Shown here: piece after piece, positions 1-6,659 of the stretch
How the letters are laid out: every line of letters starts with the position of its first letter
How positions within the stretch are numbered: the first letter of the stretch is position 1
Origin: Acidobacteriaceae bacterium
GTDB taxonomy: Bacteria; Acidobacteriota; Terriglobia; Terriglobales; Acidobacteriaceae
Assembly (NCBI GenBank): GCA_003132825.1
Contig: PKYX01000552.1
Coordinates: 1-15,592 of the forward strand
Direction of reading: 5' to 3'
DNA: 15,592 nucleotides
Position numbers and translations under genes: made by a program
Notes under the pieces: model-generated
What the model was told of the DNA's origin: nothing
Seen by the model: only the letters and a program-made list of their open reading frames with translations
The model's database searches: none

Positions 1-129
1 AATCAGATTCATAAGGTCAACATCAAGATGATGGGACAGGCAGTGCTGTCGACCAGCAATAAGTCAAAAAGCATGGCGCTGCTGACTTCAGTAAGCACTA
101 GAAATTTGTCCTACACCAATCGCTATTGA
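1..129 (+). CDS. 3' end of an upstream gene, possibly pilin-like (partial)
   Basis: Frame 1 is open from the window edge to a TGA at 127-129 and encodes the last 42 residues of a protein, ending in RNLSYTNRY. It lies 46 nt before a PilX-like gene on the same strand. In type IV pilus minor-pilin operons a PilV- or PilW-like gene usually precedes pilX, and many acidobacterial PilW-like proteins end in a short region of this kind. The assignment to a pilin rests on position and a weak resemblance only. No domain is complete enough to prove it. Confidence 0.5.
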   Translation, partial: NQIHKVNIKMMGQAVLSTSNKSKSMALLTSVSTRNLSYTNRY

Positions 130-161
130 ACCAGACGGTATGGGAGCAAGACCGGCATTTC

Positions 162-167
162 AGGAGA
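162..167 (+). promoter_or_regulatory. Ribosome-binding site for the PilX-like gene
   Basis: AGGAGA lies 8 nt before the ATG at 176. The in-frame ATG at 140 has no comparable site. This decides the start and places Met just before a normal prepilin-type leader. Confidence 0.7.
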
Positions 168-175
168 CGAGTCTT

Positions 176-3016
176 ATGGGTAAGGCAACACATCGTTCGC
201 GAGGCTTCACGCTGATTGCCAGTTTGCTGCTCTTGCTGCTGCTCTCAGCCATCGCAGTGGGGTTGATGTATACCGTCACCGGCTCCGGCAAGGTGGGGAC
301 CAACGATCTCGAAGCGAACACCGCCTACTATGGCGCCGAGTCCGGCATGGAGAAGCTCACCGCCGACTTGGCCAGCCTCTACCAGCAGAAACTGTCTCCC
401 ACGCAGGCCGACTTGAACAACCTGGCGGCGACCTCTCCGCCTTCGAGCGCCATGGTGGCGGGCATGACCTATGTGGAGACCGCGGCCTGGAACAACGTGA
501 ACGGTGCGGGCCAACCTATCACCACGACCAGCGTCGTGAGCCAAGGCGCATATGCCGGGCTCACAGCTGAAATCATTCCCATGACGCTGCAGGTGAGCGC
601 CATTCGCCCCTCCGGCGCCTCGGTGAATATGACTCGTGGAGTGGAAGTCGCGCTGGTACCGGTGTTTCAGTTCGGCGTGTTCTCGGACAGCGACATCACC
701 TACTTTGCCGGTCCGGAGTTCAGCTTTCTCGGACGCGTGCATACCAACGGCAATCTTTACCTGACCTCGAACTCTGGTCCGCTGGTGCTCGGCGACAAGA
801 TCACCGCCGTCGGCCAGATCATGCGGGACCGTCTTCCCAACAACTACCCTGTTTCCGCCGGAGATTACAACGGTACCGTGTACGTCCCGAATACCTCCGG
901 GGGCTGCGACACCTTCGCCGCCGGCGGTGCGACCGGGACCGCGCCGGCCACCTGCATGGACTTTGGACCCGATGCCAACTATGCGACTAATGACGCGAGC
1001 TGGAGCGGCGGAATTCCGCCCGCCAACGGGACCCCGAATGGCAGTTTTTCGGGTATTTCCAAGAGCCGATTCAACTCTTACGCTTTGACCGGTGTGCCTT
1101 TACTGCAAATGCCCTTTGTGCAGGGCACCAGCATCGGCAGCGCCGACTCGCAGATCGAGATCATCCGCAAACAGGAAACTCCTGGGGAACTGGCTTCCTC
1201 CCCGGTCGGGTCCTCGCGCGAGTACAACAAGGCAAATATCCACATACTGCTCGGAGACAATGAGAATGAACTGCACCCCAACGGGAGCGCCTTCGACGCC
1301 AGCGATGTGCAGCTGGACGCGCTTCCCGTACCCGGAGTCGCAGTCGCGGGGGTGGGGGGCAAGAGCTACTACGCACTGGCGGACCCAACTGGCACCGGCG
1401 ACCCGAACCTCATACCACCGCGTTGCAAACCCGGTGCAACCGCTACGGCCCCTTATCCGACCGTCCCGGAATCGGGCTGCCAGCCAACCACGACAACGAC
1501 CTGGCCGCTGGTTCGGGGTTGGTTGCGGGTGGAATACCTCGATAAGACCAGCAACAGCTGGGTTGGCATTACCAGTCAATGGCTCGGTTACGGATTCACT
1601 CGCAATGTCATCCCTCCGACTAAGTCGGTCGCCGCGGGAGTGGGAGCGGCGGGTACGAACAACGTGCACCCTTATGCGATTCTGCTGTTTCAGCAACTGG
1701 CAGACCGTAACGCCTCCGGGGCTGTGAGCAACGGAAGCGTGACCGTGCCTTATAACTACAAGGGCGCCCACGTCAATGCCAGCGCCACGGAAAACACCGC
1801 AGCCAGCGGCGGCACCGGCAACAATTATTACCCCATCAACTTTTTCGACCCGCGTGAGGGTTTTCCTCGAGATCCATCAACTTCGCCGCTGAGCGGGCTC
1901 GCCCCCGCCGGTGGTTCCGCGTGCTATGTGAACGGCATCATGAACGCCGTCGAGCTCGATGTGGGCAACCTGACCCAGTGGCTGGCAGGAAATACCGGCT
2001 ATACCGCAGGATTTGGACCGAAGGTGAACTCGGCCCCGCAAAACGGCTATCTGGTGTACTTCTCAGACCGTCGCGGAGAGATGCCGGACCCGAACGCCAC
2101 TCCGACCCCCAATGTAACCAACGGAGAATCAGGCCTCGAAGACGTCATCAACTCTAGCTCCGCCACCGGGATGCCGGATGGGTCGAAGGAGCCGATTACG
2201 ACCGGCTATAACAGCGGCAACGGCTACTCTCCGGAAGACGTTGACGAAGATGGAGTGTTGGACAACTGGGGCGGCGTCAATATCGGGGATGGCTTTGGGC
2301 TGAACACCAATACCAGCCCACCCAACCCCTACGCCGCGATCGACTGCGTGAACGGCGGTCGGCAGAACTGGGTTTCCGGAGCACGCCATGTGCTCAGGCT
2401 GGTAGACGGCACACTGGGGAATCTGCCCCTGCCGGGCTTCACAGTCGCCTCGGAAAACCCGGTTTATGTGCTAGGCGATTACAACAGCAACGCCGGCGAT
2501 ACGGTATGGAACAACCCGCCGGTCGACCTACCCCACTCCGCAGCCGCGGTCATCGCGGACGCCGTGACCCCGCTCTCGAACAACTGGGCCGACCTGAACG
2601 ATATGCAGAATACCAACAACCTGGGCGGGCGCGCCGCCAACACGACATCCTATCGCCTCGCCATCTCGGCAGGGAAGAACATGAATTTTCCCTATCTGAC
2701 CACTTTTCCGAGCGTGGACTTCGGCACCGACGGCGGAGTGCACAACTTCTTGCGCTACGTCGAAGCCTGGGGTGGAACCTTGAACTATCGCGGTTCGCTG
2801 GTCAGCATGTACTACTCCGAATATGCCACCGGCATTTTCAAGTGCTGCAACCAGGTTTACAGCCCTCCCGCCCGAAACTACTCTTTCGACAAGGACTTTC
2901 TGGTGCCGACCAACCTCCCGCCGGGTACGCCCATGCTGCAGGACATCGATACTCTGAGCTATTGGCAGAACTTCAATCCTTGCACCACGCAGACCGGAGC
3001 CAACTGCACCAACTAG
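176..3016 (+). CDS. Large PilX-like type IV pilus assembly protein
   Basis: 946 aa from the ATG at 176, chosen for its Shine-Dalgarno site; an in-frame ATG at 140 would add 12 residues. The N-terminus has a short basic leader, then Gly10-Phe11-Thr-Leu-Ile and a long leucine-rich hydrophobic stretch to about residue 31, the pattern of a class III (prepilin) signal cut after Gly10. This is followed by AYYGAESGME, typical of PilX N-terminal domains, whose proteins are minor pilins at the pilus tip or base. Position +5 of the mature protein is Ala15, not the Glu of major pilins. The remaining roughly 880 residues are a Gly/Asn/Thr-rich extracellular region with about a dozen scattered cysteines and an Asp-rich loop at residues 688-696 (DVDEDGVLD) resembling calcium-binding loops. 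Canonical PilX is only about 170-200 aa, so this is an extended form. It probably forms an operon with the upstream gene and is closed by the terminator at 3045. The family call is firm; the role of the long C-terminal part is unknown. Confidence 0.85.
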   Translation: MGKATHRSRGFTLIASLLLLLLLSAIAVGLMYTVTGSGKVGTNDLEANTAYYGAESGMEKLTADLASLYQQKLSPTQADLNNLAATSPPSSAMVAGMTYVETAAWNNVNGAGQPITTTSVVSQGAYAGLTAEIIPMTLQVSAIRPSGASVNMTRGVEVALVPVFQFGVFSDSDITYFAGPEFSFLGRVHTNGNLYLTSNSGPLVLGDKITAVGQIMRDRLPNNYPVSAGDYNGTVYVPNTSGGCDTFAAGGATGTAPATCMDFGPDANYATNDASWSGGIPPANGTPNGSFSGISKSRFNSYALTGVPLLQMPFVQGTSIGSADSQIEIIRKQETPGELASSPVGSSREYNKANIHILLGDNENELHPNGSAFDASDVQLDALPVPGVAVAGVGGKSYYALADPTGTGDPNLIPPRCKPGATATAPYPTVPESGCQPTTTTTWPLVRGWLRVEYLDKTSNSWVGITSQWLGYGFTRNVIPPTKSVAAGVGAAGTNNVHPYAILLFQQLADRNASGAVSNGSVTVPYNYKGAHVNASATENTAASGGTGNNYYPINFFDPREGFPRDPSTSPLSGLAPAGGSACYVNGIMNAVELDVGNLTQWLAGNTGYTAGFGPKVNSAPQNGYLVYFSDRRGEMPDPNATPTPNVTNGESGLEDVINSSSATGMPDGSKEPITTGYNSGNGYSPEDVDEDGVLDNWGGVNIGDGFGLNTNTSPPNPYAAIDCVNGGRQNWVSGARHVLRLVDGTLGNLPLPGFTVASENPVYVLGDYNSNAGDTVWNNPPVDLPHSAAAVIADAVTPLSNNWADLNDMQNTNNLGGRAANTTSYRLAISAGKNMNFPYLTTFPSVDFGTDGGVHNFLRYVEAWGGTLNYRGSLVSMYYSEYATGIFKCCNQVYSPPARNYSFDKDFLVPTNLPPGTPMLQDIDTLSYWQNFNPCTTQTGANCTN

Positions 3017-3044
3017 GGCAAGCGTCATCGGCCGCGTCTCGATC

Positions 3045-3080
3045 AGCCCTAATCCGGTCACCCGCGATTGGGGCTTTCTC
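3045..3080 (+). terminator. Rho-independent terminator after the PilX-like gene
   Basis: AGCCCTAATC (3045-3054) pairs with GATTGGGGCT (3066-3075), giving a 10-bp stem with one G-U pair and an 11-nt loop. It is followed by a T-rich run (TTCTCTT). It begins 29 nt after the PilX-like stop codon. This is the clearest intrinsic terminator in the window. Confidence 0.75.
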
Positions 3081-3126
3081 TTGCTCCCGAGTATCCTGGT
3101 TGCGCCCGAAAAGATTTTGCGTAAGA

Positions 3127-3132
3127 TAGAAT
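3127..3132 (+). promoter_or_regulatory. Candidate -10 box upstream of the exported 218-aa gene
   Basis: TAGAAT matches the sigma-70 -10 consensus at five of six positions and lies 62 nt before the ATG at 3195, downstream of the terminator. No good -35 hexamer is visible at 17 nt. The same hexamer occurs at 9970-9975 before another gene. Tentative. Confidence 0.3.
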
Positions 3133-3180
3133 CCGCATACCGGATGCTGGGCCGCAAGGCTTGCGCATGCGTCGACTCGA

Positions 3181-3189
3181 AAAGGAGGT
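3181..3189 (+). promoter_or_regulatory. Strong ribosome-binding site fixing the start at 3195
   Basis: AAAGGAGGT is a near-perfect complement of the 16S rRNA tail, 5 nt before the ATG at 3195. It rules out the longer in-frame start at 3081. Confidence 0.85.
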
Positions 3190-3194
3190 TCCGG

Positions 3195-3851
3195 ATGGAT
3201 CGAGTTCTTTCTGTCCTTGGCCTAGCCATACTCATGGGTTTCGCGCAGACTCCGGCTCGAGCGCAGGTCGCGGAGTCAATCCAACTGTCGGCGGGTAGCA
3301 CGATTCCGGCGATGTTCGAGAAAGGGGTGGATGCGCGCAAAAACAAGGTTGGCGATGAGGTCATGGTGAAGACAACAGAAAATGTGAGATCCGGGGGACA
3401 GGTTGTTATCCCGAGAGGCTCTCAGATTGTCGGGCACGTGACCATGGTGAAGACCAAGACTTCGGGAGAATCGCAGTCGGTGGTCGGCCTCAGCTTTGAC
3501 CATGCCGTTTTGAAGGATGGTCGCCAGATCCCGCTGACGCTGGACATTCGGGCGATCGCGCCGGAACCCGGGAGACCCGTGGGGCCGTCCGACGTTCCAT
3601 CGATAGCACCCTTATCTGCCGGAGGAGCATCCCTCACCCCAAGTGCAGGGAACATCGATGCCGCGTCTGGCCCGGGACTTTCACCGACGGGCGAGCTTAC
3701 TCCCAGCTCTCAAGGCGTCCTGGGGATTGACGGGTTGGCGTTGCGTCCTGAAACCGAAAACCCGGCGGAGGGATCGGTGATTATTTCGCAGCGGCGGAAC
3801 GTGCATTTGGACGGCAGAACCCAGATAATGCTGCAGGTGAAGGGGAAATAG
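3195..3851 (+). CDS. Exported protein of unknown function with a TrbI/VirB10-like core
   Basis: 218 aa. The start is set by the strong ribosome-binding site. Residues 1-24 form a Sec signal peptide (basic N-terminus, hydrophobic core, PARAQ cleavage region), so the protein is exported. Residues 31-82 hold the conserved-looking core, with LSAGSTIPA, KVGDEV and VIPRGSQIVGHV. This resembles the beta-rich 'GT.IPA...IP.GS.. G' segment of TrbI/VirB10-type proteins and many small acidobacterial hypothetical proteins. The middle (about 125-175) is rich in Pro, Ser and Gly and probably disordered. The C-terminus ends in a short strand-rich part. No membrane anchor or transfer genes are nearby, so a conjugation role is not supported. 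It appears to be a single gene behind its own promoter. Exact function unknown. Confidence 0.75.
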   Translation: MDRVLSVLGLAILMGFAQTPARAQVAESIQLSAGSTIPAMFEKGVDARKNKVGDEVMVKTTENVRSGGQVVIPRGSQIVGHVTMVKTKTSGESQSVVGLSFDHAVLKDGRQIPLTLDIRAIAPEPGRPVGPSDVPSIAPLSAGGASLTPSAGNIDAASGPGLSPTGELTPSSQGVLGIDGLALRPETENPAEGSVIISQRRNVHLDGRTQIMLQVKGK

Positions 3852-3911
3852 TCCCTCAGAGCGGTTCGCCGGGCTTGCACCCGACGGACGGCCTGTTTCC
3901 TGAGGGAACTA
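3849..3911 (+). repeat. Long-range stem-loop after the exported-protein gene
   Basis: TCCCTCAG (3852-3859) pairs perfectly with CTGAGGGA (3900-3907). With one bulged A at 3908 the stem extends by TAGT/ACTA to about 11 bp and includes the stop codon. The 40-nt loop contains a smaller CGGG/CCCG hairpin (3870-3873 with 3880-3883). No T-run follows, so it may be a rho-type or processing structure rather than an intrinsic terminator. Confidence 0.5.
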
Positions 3912-3916
3912 GTTGC

Positions 3917-3934
3917 CATTGGCGTCCGCCAATG
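3917..3934. repeat. Perfect 18-nt inverted repeat
   Basis: CATTGGCG and CGCCAATG flank a 2-nt centre (TC). The site lies 45 nt before the HAD start. It could be a protein-binding operator or the tip of a terminator hairpin. No T-run follows. Confidence 0.55.
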
Positions 3935-3966
3935 CTTCCTGATTCGTCAAAACCCAAGCCCTGTGC

Positions 3967-3973
3967 GGAGGGA
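3967..3973 (+). promoter_or_regulatory. Ribosome-binding site supporting a TTG start
   Basis: GGAGGGA lies 6 nt before TTG at 3980-3982, the codon at which the HAD fold begins two residues before its first strand. No in-frame ATG or GTG is better placed. Confidence 0.7.
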
Positions 3974-3979
3974 TGAAAT

Positions 3980-4591
3980 TTGCCTGGCATCAGTGCAATC
4001 TTCTGGGATGTCGGTGGCGTGCTGGGGACAAACGCCTGGGACAGTTCTCAACGCCGTTACGCCCTCGAACAATTTGGCCTCGACGAGACCGAGTTTCATG
4101 ACCGCCATGAGATGTTGGTGTCCTCGTTTGAGCGGGGCAAGATCGGCCTGGACGAATATCTCGATCGCACGGTTTTCTACCGTCCCCGCTCCTTCACCCG
4201 CCAGGCTTTCCGCGACTATATGTGTTCTCTTTCGCGACCGGACCCGGCCTCGCTCGGGCTGGCGCGCGGGCTGGCGAAATCGGGCAAATACCTGATGTCC
4301 ACGATCAACAACGAATCCCGCGACTTGAACCACTACCGCATCGAGGCGTTTGGCCTGCGCGAAATCTTCACGGTCTTTGTGAGCTCCTGCTTTGTGGGGT
4401 TGCGAAAACCGGAAGAGGGGATCTACCGCCTGGCCATGGAACTGGCGCAGAAGGCGCCCGAGGAGAGTTGTTTTGTGGATGACCGCGCGCTCAATCTGGA
4501 GTCGGCCATCCGGTTGGGAATGAAAACCATCCACTTCGAAGCAGCCGGACAGCTGAAGCAGGAATTGGCCAAGCTCGGAGTGGCCCCCTGA
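3980..4591 (+). CDS. HAD-family hydrolase, YihX-like subgroup
   Basis: 203 aa, starting at TTG behind a good ribosome-binding site. All four HAD motifs are present: motif I FWDVGGVL with nucleophile Asp10; motif II LMSTINN with Ser107/Thr108; motif III Lys143 in GLRKPE; motif IV FVDDRALN with Asp167 and Asp168. An alpha-helical cap lies between motifs I and II (about residues 18-95), as in subfamily IA. The second motif-I Asp, the usual acid/base, is Gly12. E. coli YihX, a sugar-phosphate phosphatase, also has Gly there, so activity on a small phosphorylated metabolite is plausible but the substrate is unknown. Cytoplasmic, with no signal peptide. Length fits the family. It is convergent with the next gene, 10 nt away, and appears monocistronic downstream of the inverted repeats at 3849-3934. 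Confidence 0.85.
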   Translation: MPGISAIFWDVGGVLGTNAWDSSQRRYALEQFGLDETEFHDRHEMLVSSFERGKIGLDEYLDRTVFYRPRSFTRQAFRDYMCSLSRPDPASLGLARGLAKSGKYLMSTINNESRDLNHYRIEAFGLREIFTVFVSSCFVGLRKPEEGIYRLAMELAQKAPEESCFVDDRALNLESAIRLGMKTIHFEAAGQLKQELAKLGVAP

Positions 4592-4605
4592 GAGGAAACT
4601 CTCAG
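4588..4605. terminator. Hairpin shared by two convergent genes
   Basis: CTGAGAG (4588-4594) and CTCTCAG (4599-4605) form a perfect 7-bp stem closed by a GAAA tetraloop. It includes the stop codons of both the HAD gene (TGA 4589-4591) and the minus-strand gene (4602-4604). Its position suggests a bidirectional terminator, but neither side has a clear T-run. Confidence 0.5.
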
Positions 4606-5528
4606 AAACCCTTGCGCGGTGGATTCGCGGCAGACTCCGTGCTGACGTTGAGGTTCAGGTCGCTCGACCAGGAGTCGGCAAGAATCTTCCAATCTCCCCC
4701 GGGTTGGCGGCCGAAAATCATCAAGTATTTGCCGCGCTCTTCGCGGCGCTTGCCGACCGCGACCGGCACCAGGGTTTTGCAGCGCCCTGCTTCGTAGGCG
4801 ATGTCGCCCAACACCTCCGTGCGCAAGGCATCCAGTTCCGCCTCACCCAGGCCGGAGTCCAAGGCGGCGAAAAAGAACTCTCGAATCGCCTGAGCGCCGC
4901 GGACCGCAGGGGAATTGGGCCGGAGCACTAAGGCATCGGTGCTGTAGAGCTCAACCAGGTCGTCCAGTTGTTTGGTGTTGCAAGCCTGCGCCCAGTCCTG
5001 GGTCATCTTGCGGACCGCTGTCTCGGCGCGGCTGAGCGCTGCACCGCCCGCCGGGGTGCGTGTGCGCGCCGCGTCGCGTGCAGGAGCAGGGAGAGCCGCA
5101 GCGCGGAAATCCGCAGACTGCGGGGCCCCCTCGGGCGCGGGGAAATAATGGTGATGATAGTGATGGTGATAGTGGTGGGGGCCGGCCGCAGGCCTGCGGT
5201 CGGAGTGCGTGTTGTCGGCAAATTCCCCTGCGGCCGGCTGCAAGGGGACGCCGCATTCCGCACAGAACTTTTTCCCCCGAATGTTCGGAGCATTGCAAGC
5301 GGAGCATAGAAAGGTTTCTCCGCTTTCTGGCGGCTGAGCGGTAGCGTTCACAGCTCCCTCGGTATCGGAATCGAGAGCCAGTCTTTGGATGGCCTGAAAG
5401 GCGGCGGCGATCGCTTCCTGGCTAAGGTCGGGACGGCGCATTTCGGACTGCAGCTGGGTGAAGAACTGATCCACCGACTGGTCCGCCTGGGCATTTTTCC
5501 CAGACTCGGATTTGGTTTCGTGATCCAT
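4602..5528 (-). CDS. Zinc-ribbon protein with His-rich linker and NTF2-like domain
   Basis: 308 aa from ATG at 5528; a TTG at 5540 would add four residues, and neither start has a strong ribosome-binding site. Residues 1-70 are polar and probably helical. Residues 75-92 form a zinc ribbon with Cys75, Cys78, Cys89 and Cys92 (CSAC...CAEC). Residues 118-127 are a His/Tyr-rich run (HHYHHHYHHH) within a Pro/Ala-rich linker. From about 166 to 292 there is an SnoaL/SgcJ-type NTF2-like domain with a conserved start (DWAQACNTKQLDDLVELY) and end (GDWKILADSWSSD), related to DUF4440/SgcJ-EcaC proteins. Such domains bind small molecules or act as enzymes, but no catalytic pair can be assigned. No signal peptide, so cytoplasmic. 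It follows the TonB-like gene on the same strand after 42 nt and may be co-transcribed. The histidine run suggests extra metal binding (inference). Confidence 0.8.
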   Translation of the reverse strand: MDHETKSESGKNAQADQSVDQFFTQLQSEMRRPDLSQEAIAAAFQAIQRLALDSDTEGAVNATAQPPESGETFLCSACNAPNIRGKKFCAECGVPLQPAAGEFADNTHSDRRPAAGPHHYHHHYHHHYFPAPEGAPQSADFRAAALPAPARDAARTRTPAGGAALSRAETAVRKMTQDWAQACNTKQLDDLVELYSTDALVLRPNSPAVRGAQAIREFFFAALDSGLGEAELDALRTEVLGDIAYEAGRCKTLVPVAVGKRREERGKYLMIFGRQPGGDWKILADSWSSDLNLNVSTESAANPPRKGF

Positions 5529-5548
5529 AGCCCGATCCAATAGCGCTC

Positions 5549-5554
5549 ATTCTA
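5549..5554 (-). promoter_or_regulatory. Candidate -10 box before the zinc-ribbon/NTF2 gene
   Basis: On the minus strand TAGAAT lies about 20 nt before the ATG at 5528, in the 42-nt gap after the TonB-like gene. There is no convincing -35. It would give this gene its own short-leader transcript. Weak support. Confidence 0.2.
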
Positions 5555-5570
5555 GTCGATCGCGATTGTA

Positions 5571-6023
5571 CTAGCGACTTGAAAACGCGATCTTCCCTTC
5601 CGCTTCCGTGGGAACGCCATTGCAGGTCGCCGGGCGATAACGCCAGTTGCGCACCGCGTCGAGCACGATGCGATCCTCCGAAGGCCCAAGGCTCTCGAGG
5701 ATCAGGGGACTGTGCACGCGGCCATCAATCCCCACGATAAAACTGACCGTAACTTTCGCGGCTGGAACCGGTCGATCGAGCAGCGGATCGGGCGTGGCCA
5801 GCGCCATGGGTGGTTCCACGGGTTCGCACGCACTGCGGAGCGAGGCCCGACTCATGGGCGAGAAATTCGAGGCGTGGACAGCCCTGGTCCAGAGTTGCTG
5901 TTGGGGACTCACCAGAGTCGTCTTTCCGACCGCGGCGCGAGGTGGCGGATGGCCAGTCGAAGCCCAGCCCATCGACACAGTCGCGGCCACCACGACCATC
6001 GACCCCAGTTGGCGCAATGCCAT
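5571..6023 (-). CDS. TonB C-terminal domain protein (exported)
   Basis: 150 aa. Residues 1-22 form a hydrophobic N-terminal segment (signal peptide or membrane anchor; MVVVAATVSMGWAS). Residues about 85-148 match the TonB C-terminal domain: VTVSFIVGIDGRV, then an Ile/Leu strand, then AVRNWRYRPATCNG and a final EAEGKIAF strand. Family members carry force from ExbB/ExbD to outer-membrane receptors, but short stand-alone TonB_C proteins of this type often have no ExbBD partner, and none is encoded here. The Pro-rich spanning region of true TonB is almost absent, so classical energy transduction is doubtful. Cys66 and Cys134 could form a disulfide if exported. It is the first gene of a likely two-gene minus-strand unit and is divergent from the lipoprotein gene at 6702. 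Confidence 0.75.
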   Translation of the reverse strand: MALRQLGSMVVVAATVSMGWASTGHPPPRAAVGKTTLVSPQQQLWTRAVHASNFSPMSRASLRSACEPVEPPMALATPDPLLDRPVPAAKVTVSFIVGIDGRVHSPLILESLGPSEDRIVLDAVRNWRYRPATCNGVPTEAEGKIAFSSR

Positions 6024-6290
6024 AGCGCGTCACTTTCTCGGAGCGATGGCCGGACGGGCGTTCCGGCTGGTCGTTTGAAAAGAGCAGCCAAGGCCCCGAT
6101 ATGCCCCATGAATTGGGCAATCGGTATACCAGCTGTCATTCTAGGAAGTTATTTAAAGTCAGTTGCTTCCATGTATTGCTGCGGTGTCCCTCCGACCTCT
6201 GAGTGAAAACAATTGCAGTTAATGGATGCGTCCCAGAAGAAGAGGGGCGGGCGCTTCGTGGGCGGCGGAGAGAAGAATAACGACAAAAGC

Positions 6291-6355
6291 GAGAAAAGGG
6301 AGGAAGAAAAGAAGGGAAGATGATGATGAAGAAGAGGAAGAGATAGAGAAGAGAA
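6291..6355 (+). repeat. Purine-rich low-complexity tract
   Basis: 65 nt with only four pyrimidines (all T), including an uninterrupted purine run at 6291-6320 and three GAT units at 6320-6328. The flanks remain GA-rich. It is not coding by composition. Confidence 0.7.
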
Positions 6356-6486
6356 CAAGTGGGAGTTTTCTTGACAGACTGTCGGGCCGATCCAATCCAA
6401 AAACGACCCCATTCACGGAGCCGCGCCCAATCTAGCTCAGCCGAAGGCTCGAAGCCGGGCACTGGGCGCGCGTTTCAGGGTGCGGC

Positions 6487-6517
6487 TTGAGTGAATTCGC
6501 TACTCGAAGGTTGTAAT
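6487..6517 (+). promoter_or_regulatory. Candidate promoter of the 8-domain lipoprotein gene
   Basis: TTGAGT (6487-6492) and TGTAAT (6512-6517) are separated by 19 nt, slightly long for sigma-70. The -10 element runs into CCCGAAA, and the same AATCCCGAAA is found before the paralogous gene at 9973-9982. The implied leader is about 180 nt. Tentative. Confidence 0.25.
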
Positions 6518-6659
6518 CCCGAAAGTGTCCATTCGCCACGTCGGGGGTGTCCTTCCGCAATCTATCGCGATCGTTTCTAAGGAAGCACACTGAGTTTGCT
6601 GCAATTGTGCCGTCCGTTGCGGGTTTTCAATGGCGCGAACGCAGGGTTGCACATCCCCC

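Noticed and set aside
1092..1771. Long overlapping frames on both strands inside the PilX-like gene
   Set aside because: They are shadow frames of high-GC coding sequence with Arg/Pro-rich products and no start signals.
3081..3194. N-terminal extension of the exported 218-aa protein from ATG 3081
   Set aside because: The strong ribosome-binding site at 3181-3189 and the signal peptide point to ATG 3195. The extension would also overlap the terminator's T-rich tail and the candidate promoter.
3195..3851. Conjugation (VirB10/TrbI) gene
   Set aside because: Only a short core resembles the family. The protein has a cleavable signal instead of a membrane anchor, is half the usual length, and no transfer genes are nearby.
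6371..6399. TTGACA at 6371 as a promoter -35
   Set aside because: At 16-18 nt downstream there is no hexamer resembling TATAAT.
6226..6435. A 69-codon plus-strand frame rich in Lys, Arg and Glu
   Set aside because: It is produced by the purine-rich tract; there is no ribosome-binding site and no conserved-looking fold. Minus-strand frames here are Ser/Phe/Leu low complexity for the same reason.
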